A stretch of DNA of 64,000 nucleotides from Aaosphaeria pasadenensis (taxonomy: Eukaryota; Ascomycota; Dothideomycetes; Pleosporales), in NCBI GenBank assembly GCA_022813625.1, contig JAKLMB010000006.1, positions 930,001 through 994,000 of the forward strand, in the 5' to 3' direction. The notes under the pieces are model-generated. The model saw only the letters and a list, made by a program, of their open reading frames with translations, did no database searches and was not told where the DNA came from. Shown here in pieces: positions 1 through 12,159 of this stretch (position 1 is its first letter; each line of letters begins with the position of its first letter). A program made the position numbers and the translations under genes.

Positions 1-2569
1 GAGCATGATAAACCAAGAGGACAACGGTAGGACATAGGCATCCGGAAACCAAGAGAGGAAGGGGCGACCGAACCTACTAGTCCGTGGAAGTGGTCAGCTC
101 GCCGCGTCTAGGACTGTCCGCGTGAAGGGCCAGCCAGCAGCCTCCTGGGATCTTTTCAGGAAATCACTAGTTGTTCGTGATAGGTCCTGAGCCAGTGAGA
201 CAACAAGTACATCTCCTGATTGTTGCGTACAGCTGGCGGGCTGATCATCGGATTTTGATCTGCTGACGTTCCGAGTGTCTGGCTCGATTGGCCGCTTCGT
301 GCGCATTTTCATGTTGTTGTATATATAAAGCCGGGGTGAACTTGCTCTGGAAGACAGAGGCTCCAATCGCGGTAGGTCAGGTATAAGGAGATGACGAAGC
401 AGTCATTCAATGGGCATGCAGAACTACCCAGCTAGCGTTGCTATGCCAGTTAGTCATGTACATGCGGTAATGGCAACGATCCTTACATGCTAGTCTTCTG
501 TGCACCATGATCCTCTCCCGTGTATACATAGATTCGATCCTGGCTCGTCGACATACAACAGTGGGCGGATTTGATAGGCGGGACATCAAAGTGAAGAATC
601 CACCCAGAGTAGAGAGAGGTAACGTATGATCGCACCCCCACCCCGGCGACTATGGAAGGACTCCATTTTACCGACATGACATGATGAGGAAAATGACGTC
701 CTGGACTGGGAGATATACTCGAAGGTCACCATGCTGTCTGGATGGATTTTCTTCTCTCACCTTTCCTCTTGTCATCGCTGGTAAAGATACTGCTTCACAG
801 TGGGTTCGAGCGGTTGGCCAACTGATCCCCCGACGCAGGGCTGTGGCGAGGAAAATGCACCATGAACGGCGGTGGTACATACGAGACGTTTTACCACAGG
901 CTGGGTGAGAATCGTCTCACAGAAACAAAACAAGGTAAGGTCCCACGGCTGTCTTTCTGCGATATATTCCGCGTGTGTATATATAGAGACTCCACGAACG
1001 AAGAAGCTGTCTCCGTAAGTCATTGTCCGGCAAGACCTTCAGCTCAATGTTAAGGTACAATACCTCGCGAAGCTTATGGTGCGCTGAAACGACTGGCTCC
1101 AGGGGTAATTTGGGCCACCCCGTTCGATATGAATACTTTTCCAGTTGGGCCCTGTTGGCCGTCTGGTATGGATCTGATGTCCCGAGTACTATAGGACGAG
1201 AGCAAACCGTGGATCCAGATCATCGATTCTTTCGTAGGGATCTTTCCTATGTGAAATAAGGTCTTCGACTTATGGATTGGGATGCCATGCCGTCTTATAT
1301 AGCAGTTTTCGGAGGCCTTCGACTTATGGAATGGGATACCATACCGTCTTATGTAGCAAGTTGCGGAGGCCATTCGATCGACAGCGTACCCATAGAAGGT
1401 ATTGGAAAGGTCGTGGAGTATGAGTTATAAGTCCAGGATCGTGAATATGCGAATGAATTCACAAGAGCGTTGAACAGACATCGCCACGATAGAAGCTGGC
1501 AGAGTGCGGTTCTTACGGTGGATTGGTGATGCTCAGTGATGGCTCTGTAAAGTCTGGCGAGGGGTTTGTTAGAGACCATTTGCTTTACGCTCGAATTGGG
1601 GGGCAATGTGGGGAGGGGGTGGAAACCTTATTTATAACATATGTAACAACAACGGGGAGCGTTGGACACTGAGGCGACACAATAATCCGGGGATATATTC
1701 TTCGGTTCGTCAACCGTGTGTTATGAAGGTGGCACACGTTATAGTCACAATCGCGCTGATGTATATAAGATCATGGTTAATTGCATGGGTCGTATCGGTC
1801 TGGCTTCTATCTTTTATACATGAGAACGACTGATCAGTAATGAGAGGGCGCGAGCCGTATTTAGCGGTGTGGTCAACGTGATTCTTGCTACTACTATTTC
1901 ATTTTATTTGCTACGAAGGGTTGAACCTTCACTCCTGCAAGGTGAGTTGTAAAGCTACCTACCGATACTTACGCAATGATCTGTTGGGTGCCGCGGGATT
2001 AATCAATTGCACGGGTAGACGCACACTTGGCGGGTGGGATGCTCTTTGTTTCTTTGTTTGATCTGAACTACCCATGGCGGCAATGACGAGATCGGCGAGG
2101 AAGTCCGCGCCCCAGTTGTGCATGAGGTGGGACCGCCATGGCGGCTTGGTACCTGCAATCAATTCCCGCGTCCATGGTAGGCTACTCGCAGTGCTGACGT
2201 TGCAAATCTCTTGACTGTGGAGATGCAGCTGCATCAAGGGAGATGATCGAGATCGGCGATTTTATAGCAACAGCGATCAGGGTCGGATAACGAATATCGA
2301 ATAATTTTACATATGGCAATCCAGCAGGAGCAACTTGGAGGCGTGCGGCTTCAGTGGAGACCGCCAGGGGCGATGTGATCAGGCTCTCAACACACAAAGA
2401 TGGGTGTGGCCGCCTATCGTTGGAATTGCTGCTACTACAGCGTCCTGGTAGGCTTTTGCCGTCTTGGGCGGATGATGCTGGGTTTTATAGAGATAAGAAA
2501 TATCTTGACGATCATTTTAGGTAGAACAAGCCACTTATTTTCGCGAAAGAATGTGTACAAGAAAGACTC
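1..2569. other. gene-free left end
   Basis: I find no convincing gene in this stretch. Open frames are short and mostly lack an ATG. A minus-strand reading near 1960-2240 contains a plausible-looking run (NWGADFLADLVIAA at about 2080-2120), but it has no start or partner exon that I can justify. The only clear structure is the 54-bp tandem repeat at 1260-1367. Confidence 0.5.
1260..1367. repeat. 54-bp imperfect tandem duplication
   Basis: Two head-to-tail 54-bp units lie at 1260-1313 and 1314-1367. They differ at 8 positions: five A/G or C/T transitions and three transversions. Both contain the core CTTCGACTTATGGA. The units abut exactly, as expected for a local duplication. No gene covers it. 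Confidence 0.85.
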
Positions 2570-4438
2570 TCAAGCATCTTGAAGTGGGGGTTGCTGCGCT
2601 TCGGATCGGCAGTATGTGTTATAGATGATCTCAATACAGCGCTCTAAGGGCGGTTAATTAGGTTAGATGTATGTGACTGTCAAGGAATCGTACTAACCTG
2701 CGAATTTATATCGCGTTGCGGCTGTCGAAAGCAATGTCATAAAAGGGCTTGTATCCATCCCAATCGAGATGTTCTGCGGTCGCGTGGATTTGACAAGCTT
2801 GTAGGCCATCACAGCCTGAAAGACTACTGAGATCCACGATGGTTGGATGCCTTCAAGATAGTGCTCGGTGAATCCATTGTCGATAATACAGTGGACAACA
2901 ATGTCATGAATTTGCTCCACATACGACACAATGGCAAGCACATTTTCCTCGTCAACTCTGCCAATTTTACGGACGTACCAGATGTGTAACTGCAAGGCAG
3001 CGCTTTGGCATCTTGTTAGCCGCTAGGATGTCCATCCAGAAACTATGAGAGACTTACCCTAACGAGACCAGTATACCAGCGAAGGATCCAAGCGGTTGTT
3101 GTTTGGTCTTCATACACTCTACCAATTTGTCCACTTCTTGAGGAATCGGGGGTGCAACGTCAAATAAGAAACCGATATCAGTCCGACGATTATCCCGCAT
3201 TACAGTTTGTACCTGGGCTACTAATCGAGATGCTTCCATTTCCAGGAGAAACAAGGGCAGATCGTCACGGCCAGGCTTATGGAAAACTGGCGACATCATG
3301 ATGCTTCTCTCTAGAAAGCTTACTTGGAATGGTTTCTGATGGATAATAGGCTGCTGTGGAATCTGTACTGGTGGCATGTTGAAGTATCTGTCGGTTGTCA
3401 ATTACTTGGATAATAATACAGCTGGCCATAAGTCTGGCGACCTGTGATAGTTTTCTGACTATGCAGGAACATAACTTACCTATCCAATAAGATCAATGCA
3501 AACCACGTCTGAACAGCCTCCTCGACCTCGCTGCTAATCTCTCCAGGTTCTCGGATTAACGCTTGCGCAACTATATCGTCAAGGTCCAGTGCACATGCAA
3601 GTCTCCCGCAGATCCCTAGAGTGGTAAGTGCTTTGTTATCTATGGACTGCATGTGCTCGAACAGTGCAAGGAGAATTCCTGCCTGTATGATATCTACGGT
3701 CGGCTCCTCGACCGAAGCAAAATAGCTGAAATAGTATTTGCAAGCCCGATACCAAGGGGAGTCTGACAGTGGAGTCGAGCCCGGATGTTCAGAAACTGGA
3801 GTCACAATAAGATGCATGGCCAGTATGGTGAGCGAGGAGCCGCGATCTGTCGAATACACTTTGAGACGCTCAAGACCGGTGTCGAATCGGGACCTTGATA
3901 TCATCGGAAGCCACTGATGTGTCCATTTGAAGTAGCTATCGGCAACAGCGTCGATAGTGGTGTGACTTTCACTCATTATTCGAAACACGCTGCCCCAGAG
4001 CATAAAACCCACGTATTCTTGCTTGAGTTGGCCTGGATCAACCTGCCAGGAAGGTGGTTGGCAACTATGATCAATGTTTGAGACATAACTTGGGGGTGGT
4101 TCATGCGAGGCTGATGTTCTAGTAGTCGTTGGCGAGTCCGGGTTCGAGATCAGATGTTCAAGTCTCTCCAGACGCTGGAATATTTGTTCAAATTTGGTAT
4201 CATTTGAATCGTGGTTGCTGGGTGCTGCGTCTGGCTTTTCACCGTCATATGCACACTCGATAGACAATCTACGGAAATTAGTCTTTGTTATGATTGTCCC
4301 ATGAATCAGGTTGCGCTAGTGATGATTATACCTCGAGCATCGGCTGCATGTAGGAAGAAGTTTGTCACATTTCTTCTTGCTAGATTTGCATTGCCAACAA
4401 GTCCTCGTAGCTAACTGATCGTTCCCAAAATTTTGCAT
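2570..4438 (-). CDS. Zn2Cys6 fungal-specific transcription factor
   Basis: A predicted nuclear regulator. Joining five exons (4438-4332, 4268-3480, 3387-3058, 3011-2698, 2643-2570) gives 537 residues in one frame. The first exon, too short to stand out as an open frame, carries the binuclear zinc cluster: Cys14, 17, 24, 31, 34 and 41 (CX2CX6CX6CX2CX6C), with a basic SSKKK stretch. The sixth Cys is contributed across the first splice junction. A short polar linker follows, then a leucine-rich middle region typical of PF04082, including the junction-spanning LLDRYFN motif. Introns are 46-92 nt. The acceptor of intron 3 was chosen at 3012 because it alone keeps the frame. The gene is divergent from the dehydrogenase at 5047 across about 600 bp, so that gene is a natural candidate target; this is inference. 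The DNA-binding class is secure; targets are unknown. Confidence 0.88.
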
Positions 4439-5046
4439 CGTGAGGGTAGAAGTGGAAGGTGTTGGATGAGTCGGGGAGTAAGCATCGTAGAGTTGATGAG
4501 TGAATGTTCGGAGTTAAGGACTGGCTCGTGCGTGCCTATAGTTGCGCTAGTACTCAATCGATCGGATCTCACACTCTACAGCCTTCAGAAGCAGATCATG
4601 TAGCCTGGACCTGGCCTGTTCATGTCATAAAGGCTACCACAAGTTATCGCACAAGTTTTACGTATGGTCGAGTAACGACTTCTCAAACGGGTCAAGATGC
4701 ATATAATGTCAATTGGCATGATAGCGGCGGAGAGATGTGGCCGATCTCAATTGCCGTGCTCTTTCGTCACAATAGACCCACCCCACATTCTGAAGGGTAG
4801 ATACCGATTCGTCTGGCAAAGAAGTTACAAAAGGTATTAACTTGGTGCCCTGTCTGTTCGTAATTCGAGGAACCTGGGTCTCGTATCTCGCATCCTGGAA
4901 CCGAGCACCAACTTCAGCCTTGTTACCAACCCAATCGAGCGGCCCAACATAGATATAGGGACATGCACCGGCTTCAGAGTCTCCAGCAACACATCGATCC
5001 CAGACAATCATCAGAGTCGAGTACAAACATTCACAGGACCTCGAAA
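4439..5046. promoter_or_regulatory. shared divergent promoter region
   Basis: A 608-bp spacer separates the start codons of the Zn2Cys6 factor (minus) and the short-chain dehydrogenase (plus), so it must hold both promoters. I did not recognise a definite CGG-N-CCG palindrome for a zinc-cluster protein. Confidence 0.45.
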
Positions 5047-5865
5047 ATGCCTTTGAAATACAACAAAGTACTTGTAATTGGTGCGACTTCGGGCATCGGC
5101 CTTGCCTATGCGGAGCGAGTCATCTCAGACGGGAAGAAGGCCATTGTAGTTGGCCGCAGGCAAGACAGGCTCGAAGCATTCGTTGCGGAGCACGGAGAAG
5201 ACAAAGCAGAAGCCATAGCCTTCGATATCACAAAGCTCGATCAAATTCAGAAGTTCGCTGACGACATCGCGGCGAGACATCCCGACTTGGACAGCATCAT
5301 CCTCAACTCAGGCATTCAGCGAGGATTCGACTTCACAAAACCCGAGACAATTGACCTGTCAGTTCTCGCACTCGAAATGAACACCAACTATATATCTCTT
5401 GTCTACCTCACCCATGCATTTCTTCCGCATCTACAGAGGCAGAACAATGAGACTAGCTTGATCTACACTTCATCAGGGCTAGCACTCGTACCGATGGTGG
5501 TGAAACGCCTCAACTACAGTGCAAGCAAGGCTGCACTGCATCATTTCATTTTAGCTTTGCGCGAGCAATTGAAGGATGGGCCAGGCAATATAAAAGTGAT
5601 CGAGATCTTCCCTCCAGCGGTTCAGACGGAGCTACACGATGAGAAACATCAGCCAGATATAAAGGATGGCCGCTCCATGGGCATGCCTTTGAAGGAATTT
5701 ACCGACGAGTCCTGGACGAGGCTCGTGAATGGCGAAGAACAGATTGCTGTTGGATTTGTAGAGACCGCGTTCGATGCTTTCGAGAAGACTCGCCAGGGCA
5801 TGTTCCATCAGATGCTGGCGCGGATCAAGGAGAATGAGCAGAAAGGGCCCAAGTCCGGGTCTTGA
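5047..5865 (+). CDS. short-chain dehydrogenase/reductase, DltE type
   Basis: A 272-residue, single-exon NAD(P)-dependent oxidoreductase of the classical SDR superfamily. It begins with a Rossmann strand followed by GATSGIG (residues 12-18), which binds the dinucleotide. The usual NNAG is NSG here. The catalytic serine is in TSS (about Ser143), and the active-site pair is Tyr157 and Lys161 (YSASK). After the active site the sequence reads IFPPAVQTEL, typical of the DltE-like group in fungi and bacteria. The ATG at 5047 was preferred over upstream in-frame codons because the Rossmann strand follows directly. The substrate is unknown. The divergent Zn2Cys6 gene may control it. Confidence 0.9.
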   Translation: MPLKYNKVLVIGATSGIGLAYAERVISDGKKAIVVGRRQDRLEAFVAEHGEDKAEAIAFDITKLDQIQKFADDIAARHPDLDSIILNSGIQRGFDFTKPETIDLSVLALEMNTNYISLVYLTHAFLPHLQRQNNETSLIYTSSGLALVPMVVKRLNYSASKAALHHFILALREQLKDGPGNIKVIEIFPPAVQTELHDEKHQPDIKDGRSMGMPLKEFTDESWTRLVNGEEQIAVGFVETAFDAFEKTRQGMFHQMLARIKENEQKGPKSGS

Positions 5866-6434
5866 AGTTGTGCAGTATTGAAGTTACTGGACAATATCTA
5901 TTGAGCGCTTCTACATACCTAAATGCCTCCTGGCCACTAAGTAGTAAAGTGGACCTCGTCAGAAGCATGTGAAGATGAATTGAAGATGCTTCGAGCCAAC
6001 GCATTGTACGACGTTTCTTTTCCTGTGGCATGAAAGAGATGAAGTCTGTGATTAATCGAAGATGCTAATCATGAGATGAAATAATAAATTAGAAATTACA
6101 ATCCATCGCTAAATGTATCAAAATGAAGAATCAGTCAATAAATTGTGGGGAACACAGAAGACGGAGAAGACGGCATCTGCCCTGCACAGCCTTACGAGTA
6201 CCTTTCTTAGCCCCTAACCTTCTGCCTCTGCCTCGATCATCCACTCGCTCCAACGCGCCACATCCGGCCCGGCCCCCCAAGGACACTCCACCATTTGAAC
6301 AAATACAACCGCAACTTTGCAAGTCGCTGTCACTCTCTTTTCCCAAAGAACAACTCTCTCGCTCTGATCGAGGCACTATCCGTTTGCTATCCGCATCGCA
6401 CTCACTATCCACAATCAATCACCCCACCGCCACA
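5866..6434. other. intergenic, 5' leader of SH3 gene
   Basis: The first half is AT-rich. From about 6160 the strand is strongly C-rich and pyrimidine-rich, as is common just upstream of highly expressed fungal genes. No gene seen. Confidence 0.5.
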
Positions 6435-7239
6435 ATGGCCGAAGGCTTCAACAAGGCAATGGCCAACAGGTCGTTACGGACCATCAAAACAGTGAGTATC
6501 GTCTGGGTCATTATACTGGTTGATAGTATATCTAACTGAATGGCAGGAACTCGAGTTCCTCCTCGATGCCGATGTCATCTCTCAACAGCAATTCGAAACC
6601 ATATCCTCTCAGCTCCCAGCAAACGCAGCGGCTGGACGCACCGCCGTTACTGGTGCTGCGGTCTCTCCCGCCCCGACCCCAGAACCTCCGGTCAACCAGT
6701 TCCAAGCGATGAACGTTGCTCGTGAGCAGCCTCTGTCCGAGAAGAAGGGTGGATACTACGCTCAAGACCAACACTCGAACCCACCTCCTCCTGCCTACCA
6801 AACCCCGCCTCCAGCGCCCGTTGGACCCCCTGCCCTCGCATACGCGAGCGCTCTCTACCAATACAACGCCCAGGATGCTGGAGATCTTGCGCTCATGCCA
6901 AACGACAAGATTACCGTCACAGAGTACATGAACAACGAGTGGTGGAAGGGTCGCAATGACAGGACTGGTCAGGAGGGCATTTTCCCCGCCAGCTACGTTC
7001 GTCGCGATGACGCAAAGGCTATGGCACCACCTGTACAGATGGCTCCCCAGCCATCAAACTATGGCAACATGCCTCTTGACGTTAGCAACGGTGCTCAGCC
7101 AGCTCCCCAGCAAAATGAGAGCGGTGAACCCAACAAGGGCGCTGAGATGGGCAAGAAGTTTGGAAAGAAGCTGGGCAATGCGGCCATCTTTGGTGCTGGT
7201 GCAACCATTGGTGGCAACATTGTCAACAGTATCTTCTAG
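6435..7239 (+). CDS. SH3-domain protein, Lsb1/Pin3-like
   Basis: Two exons (6435-6491, 6547-7239; 55-nt intron) encode 249 residues. The N-terminus (NRSLRTIKT then ELEFLLDADVIS across the splice) matches the helical head of the yeast Las17-binding proteins Lsb1 and Pin3/Lsb2. A proline-rich middle contains PPPAY (residues 98-102), a PPxY motif of the kind bound by WW domains of Rsp5-type ubiquitin ligases. An SH3 domain follows (about 118-172; ALYQY, WWKGR, GIFPASYV). The Gly-rich tail (KKFGKKLGNAAIFGAGATIGG) is conserved in fungal members. The family binds WASP and regulates actin assembly at endocytic sites; in yeast Pin3 is also linked to prion induction. The start is supported by the sequence CACAATGG and by family alignment. 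Confidence 0.88.
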
Positions 7240-7715
7240 GCTAGCATTTCTGTTAGTATGTTATGGTTCTCTTGGAAGTAGGCCTGGCACTCGGCGTTAT
7301 GGGTTCTTTTAGGCTTGGCCCTCATGGTCTTTCGATCTATGTTTTTTGCGCTTTCAGCTCTTGTTCATGTCTACTATTCAAAGACCAGCGGCCATCGCGT
7401 GTTTGCGTCAAGTCCTTTTAGAGACTGGCAAAATGTTGCCAGCGTGTTTCCGGCATTGTGAATGTCTTCCTTCACTTTGAGCAAAATCCCCTTTCGCGAA
7501 CAGTGGCTAGTAGTGCAGTTGGCTGTTTGTCTACGAATAATTCACGGCCGCACGTAAAGAAAATTGAATCAAAACTTTGCCAAAATTTGATGCAAACATA
7601 GTCCCCATTATCATCTTTATGCTAAACAGGCTCTGCGCCGTATGCCTATGAGTCTGCGCTTCTCCTTGGATTCGCTCTTATCGTGTAGTTATGTTCCGGG
7701 AGCAGTAGATGCAGT
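7240..7715. other. intergenic
   Basis: The spacer between the SH3 gene and the transporter holds the 3' end of the former and the promoter of the latter. I see no gene. Confidence 0.5.
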
Positions 7716-9095
7716 ATGCCTGGACTAACCGGCAATACTGCTCACATGAATACATCTTCACGACCTGAGCAAAAGCTCTCCCCTAATGTATCCAACGATC
7801 TGGCAGTGTTCCGAGCCACCAGGAAGGCCACAATTCTACGAAGGCGTTCCTACATCGGTCAGGCATTGATCTCATTCAACGTATATGGCATCATCCTCTC
7901 ATTTGGCCCATACCTTGACTTATATTATAAGTCAATACATCCTCGAAAGCCAGACATTGTCCAGTTATCCTCGATCCAAGCAGCACGACTCGTCTTCGCC
8001 TTTGCAGCCATATATCCGATCGGCTATTTCCATCGACAAAACCTACAGAGAACGACGATATGGATCAGTACGGTCGGCGCGATACTGTGTCAGGGCGCTG
8101 TGATTGAGAGCAGCAAGTGGTGGGAACTGATCGTGGTCAGTGGCTCGCAAGGCTTCTTCCTAGGATCTCTCGCGACATCCGGGACTCTATGTCTGGCAAC
8201 TCACTATCGCAACAACCTTCCCCTTACCTCGATGATATGCACCAACGCCGGCTTCCTCGGAGCAATAACCTACACAATGATATCCTACATGTGCGTCGAG
8301 CGCCCGAGCAAATGGCTCAACGCACAATACATCAACATCTCGCTCCTCACCCCAACCCTCGTCATCGCCTCCCTCCTCCTCAAACCGAACCCAACATACG
8401 CACATCCCCAACCATTACGACCCCTCCCACTGAATAGGTATCTAACATCCCGCACAACGATCTGCTTCACGCTGGGCTACTGGCTCATCTCCACCACCCT
8501 CTTCGTCTGGCCGACGACTTACCTGCTTCTCCACTCCCCCTCCCACTCGCCCAGCACCTCCCCCCTACACCTCGTCCTCGCACTGACAGCCACCTACGCC
8601 ACGGCGTTCATCTCTGCATCCATAGCGACATCTCCGTACGTCCGAGGAACCATCGGCCCGGTGAATACGTTCGTAGCTGCGTCGCTCCTCGCGGCGGCGT
8701 GCTTTCTGACCCCCGCGTGGATGCCGGGGAACATGATAGTCCTCCTGCCGAGCACCATCATCTACGGTGCGTGTCTCGGACCGCTGGTGGTCCTGGGCGT
8801 CAAGGTGGTTTCCGTCTTCGAAGGCGGCGGCGGCGGCGGCGGAAAGGAGGGGGCCGAGGAGGACAAGAGGACGATGCCGGGGTTCATTGCGGGCGTTCAG
8901 ACCGGCGCGGGCGGGTTCGCGGGACTGGGGGTCATGGTGGCGGCGGTGGTGGTGAGGACATGGGATGAAGGACGAGGAGGGATTGGTTTTGGGGTTTTGG
9001 GGTCGGGGGCTGTTGTGTTGACGGTTGTTGGGTGTTTGCTGTTGGGGTGCGCGAGGTGGGAGAGGGGTGGGAGGACGTTTAGGATTATGATTTGA
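7716..9095 (+). CDS. MFS transporter, monocarboxylate-transporter-like
   Basis: A single-exon membrane protein of 459 residues with about twelve hydrophobic segments. The first runs through GQALISFNVYGIILSFG near residue 50. The overall pattern resembles the fungal MCT-like branch of the major facilitator superfamily, but I see no motif that fixes the substrate. The last loop is unusual: a run of seven or eight glycines (FEGGGGGGGKEG) encoded by a GGC repeat at about 8823-8843, followed by an acidic/basic EGAEEDKR stretch before the final helices. The 3' third is very GC-rich. It could be an orphan MFS protein rather than a true monocarboxylate carrier. Confidence 0.75.
   Translation: MPGLTGNTAHMNTSSRPEQKLSPNVSNDLAVFRATRKATILRRRSYIGQALISFNVYGIILSFGPYLDLYYKSIHPRKPDIVQLSSIQAARLVFAFAAIYPIGYFHRQNLQRTTIWISTVGAILCQGAVIESSKWWELIVVSGSQGFFLGSLATSGTLCLATHYRNNLPLTSMICTNAGFLGAITYTMISYMCVERPSKWLNAQYINISLLTPTLVIASLLLKPNPTYAHPQPLRPLPLNRYLTSRTTICFTLGYWLISTTLFVWPTTYLLLHSPSHSPSTSPLHLVLALTATYATAFISASIATSPYVRGTIGPVNTFVAASLLAAACFLTPAWMPGNMIVLLPSTIIYGACLGPLVVLGVKVVSVFEGGGGGGGKEGAEEDKRTMPGFIAGVQTGAGGFAGLGVMVAAVVVRTWDEGRGGIGFGVLGSGAVVLTVVGCLLLGCARWERGGRTFRIMI
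8823..8843 (+). repeat. GGC trinucleotide repeat within MFS gene
   Basis: About seven GGC/GGA units encode a polyglycine run in a predicted loop of the transporter. Length variation between strains is likely. Confidence 0.8.
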
Positions 9096-10438
9096 GGGCT
9101 GTGTGACTTGTGTATGCTGGCAGGTTGGTTGCAGTGTTGATTGATACTATGGGAAGGGTTGGATTTGGGTATTCAGATGGAGCATGGGCTTGCTCGCAGA
9201 AGTGATGGTGTAACCATATGAGCCTGACAATAGGTGGATTACGCTTGGGAGCACGGTTGGAGAGTGTACTTGTTTCGATCAATTTTCATGCCAACCTATA
9301 AGATACAATTCTGATGATCAACTACATCAGGTATTGATTCAATTTGCCAGCAGCAGTGATAACGCAAGTCCAGCAGGAGCAAGTGTTACCCGGAAAGGCT
9401 CTGGGATGCTATTATGCCAAGTAGGTATGACGACCCGAACTGAGGCGGCGATGTATTCAGCACAATCTGGCCGATATCTCTGGCCATCTATCTCCTCAGT
9501 ATAATCTCTCATTAGCTAATAGATTGATTCTTTTACCAGCCTGTTGGTCGGTATGTTCGCTGACTTGTTCGCCGACTCTTTTGGCAAAGACTCGGCACCT
9601 GCTGGAAGACTCCTATCACTGCCAGCGAAATGCTGCTTCTCTTTCAGCTGCATGGTTTCTTTTGTAGGGACTCACCGGTAATGGTGGAGATATCGGCGAG
9701 GACAAATGAATCATCGCAATTGGAGTAGTGTGTGTCATCACTAAACAGACACGATGATCATGTAGGCGTTAGTGGATATGATCGGTTCACACACAAGGGG
9801 GTGAGCAAATATTGATAAAAAAAAAGGAGTCTAAGACAGGAAAATAAAGTGCAAATCGCACATGTATGTGCAGAATTTCATCCGGCAGTTGCCGATTAGC
9901 AGCGGTTGGATGGAGCAAGATTCTTTTTGAGGAGGTGAATAATGTCTGTGTGACGGCAAAGTTGGGGGTTGCAGTCTTGGAAAGAAAACAAGAAATTGTG
10001 CGAGATGATCAACGTCTGATCGACCGAGAGTAGCTATGTGATGTAAAGACGGCCTAAAGCGATGCCGATGGTGGGTTGTGGATATTGTGGATGTACTGCG
10101 CACTGGGTACTGTGCACTCTAGTACTGTGTTGTGTGTTGTGTACTTGTAGTTACTTGTACTTGTCGTGTCGTGACTGAGTGTGGGTATTGTGTGGTCCGT
10201 GGGAGGTGGGAGGTAAGCTTGGAACTACGGAACAGGGTCCAGAGACCGAATACTCGGGTTTAGTCGTAGGTGGATGTGGGGCGCCCAGTTCACCGTCCGG
10301 TCCGTTCTAGTCGGGACATACCCCATATGCTGGCACCCTGGGACCAGTCCAGTCCAGTCTCCAGTCAACCTCATCCCATCACCGACTCTGGATGCCATCG
10401 TTACTTTTGTTGTTGCATCTCCCGTCGGTCAGAGAATC
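9096..10438. other. intergenic region
   Basis: No gene recognised. A poly-A run lies near 9819-9830, and GT-rich sequence at 10100-10200 repeats TACTGTG/TTGTGTGT-like words. The last 160 bp are C-rich and look like the leader of the esterase gene. Confidence 0.5.
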
Positions 10439-12159
10439 ATGAGAGCATCCGAGCCCTATCTGCGCGACCTGCAGTTCCGTGGTTTCGTCCAAGGGCTGAC
10501 ACTTCTCGACAAACAATCCTTGCCGCTCTGCCACTACTTTGGAGGAATCCCGTACGCATTGCCCCCAACGAAACAGTTCAGATGGGCACGTCCCCGATCC
10601 CTCCCTCCATGTTTCCGTTACGGCACGCGTGCGAGCCCAGGGAAGTACACGGGGAGTTGCGGCGTATGCCCTCAGCCTCAGCCTCAGCCTAATGAAGACG
10701 CATGGGATGAAGATTGTCTGCAGAGTAACATCTACATTCCGATTGGTGACCCGCCACAGCAAGGTGAGTCACGCTAGGGATATGATTCCTTTACGATGAC
10801 TCTCATCTGACGTGTTTTGCAACAGGATGGCCTGTTTTATTTTGGATCCGTACGTATCCCTGGAGCATCCTGCCCTTGACTGCGGGTGCATGCTAATCGC
10901 GCGTAGATGGAGGGTTTCTCCAATTCGGTAACGCCAATGACAGCAACCCAATGAAGATGCTAAGCGACACTGACTGCAAGACCATCATTGTGATGCCAGC
11001 GTACCGCCTCAATGTCTTTGGTTTCCTAGCCTCGCCAGAATTGTTGAATGTGAGCTCCGACACCTCTGCCAATCTTGGATTTTGGGACCAGCGATTGGCC
11101 TTGGAATGGACATGGCAAAATATCAGCTACTTCGGCGGCAATGCGTCCAACATCACGATTGGTGGTTATTCCGCTGGCTCGCATTCAACGTTTCACCAGC
11201 TCGCCTACGACCTTGGCTTGCCGGACAACAAGTGCATCGTTAGGAGAGCGCTTATGATGTCCAATGGCCCCGGTCTGCAGCCAAAGAGTTTGGATGAAGC
11301 CCAGGATCAGTTCGATGAGCTTCTGCAGGCATTGGAGATACCACGTGAGCTGTCCGCTGCAGAGAAGTTACTCAAGCTACGGTCATTGGATGCAAGGACG
11401 CTGGTCGATGCAACTACGCGCATCAAATATCACCAGTTCCGAGCCGTGACCGATGGATCATTTGTACGGGTTGGTCTAATGCGCGAGATTGACAACGGTT
11501 CATTCGCCAGCCGCATGAAGACACGGGGCATCAAATTGATCATTGGCGAGTGCAAGGATGAGCACAACGTGTATGGAACATGGAGACCCCCTTCCAATGA
11601 TATAGACAGTCTCTTTCGACGTTTGCAGGCTGACTACCCTACCGCCTCTTGCAAGGCGCTTATGCGGCACTATTATCCAGGAGGGAAGCTGCCGACAAAC
11701 TGCCAAGATTGGAAACAGGCATTCGGATGTATCTATGCAGATATACAGATCCACCATCTTGAACGTGGCATGGTCAATGCCCTTGTGCGCCACGGTGCTG
11801 GACACCTGATCTATCGGTATCGTATAGAATGGCGTGCAGCATGCTGTGACCGGCGTTGGCCAAAAGACTGGGGGGTCACGCATGGGACGGACATGGTTCT
11901 GTGGTTCTGGGGTGACGGGGACAGCTTGAACAAGGCTGAGCAGCAACTCATACGGGCTGCCTTCCATGACAACCTTGCCAAGTTCATTAAGGGCGAAGAA
12001 GTGGAATGGGGCACACAGCATCCGTTGCACATCAGAACGTTAAAAGCCAATGGGTCCGTAAAGTGCGAGGAAGATAGATGGCTCGAGGAGGGACTGAAGG
12101 TCTGGGATATCCTGAAAGAGGTCGGCACAACTAGGCAGACGGTCGCTGCAAGGTTGTGA
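10439..12159 (+). CDS. type-B carboxylesterase/lipase family protein
   Basis: An alpha/beta hydrolase of the carboxylesterase type-B family (PF00135). Exons 10439-10763, 10826-10849 and 10907-12159 give 533 residues; the middle exon is only 24 nt and supplies GWPVLFWI. Family landmarks are FGGIPYA near the N-terminus, EDCLQSNIYIP, the oxyanion-loop HGG spanning the second splice, and the nucleophile elbow GYSAG with Ser205. The likely acid is Glu335 (KDEHNVYG) and the base His442 (VTHGTD). No signal peptide is visible, so a cytoplasmic role is likely. An upstream in-frame ATG at 10274 would add 55 residues, but its context is poor and the leader is not family-like. I prefer 10439, which has A at -3. 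The substrate is unknown. Confidence 0.82.

Noticed and set aside
500..560. A GATTCGATCC word resembling a tRNA B box
   Set aside because: There is no matching A box at the right distance and no cloverleaf could be drawn.
10274..10438. An N-terminal extension of the carboxylesterase from ATG 10274
   Set aside because: The start context is poor, the leader is not family-like, and the sequence resembles a C-rich 5' leader. It is kept as an alternative in the gene entry.
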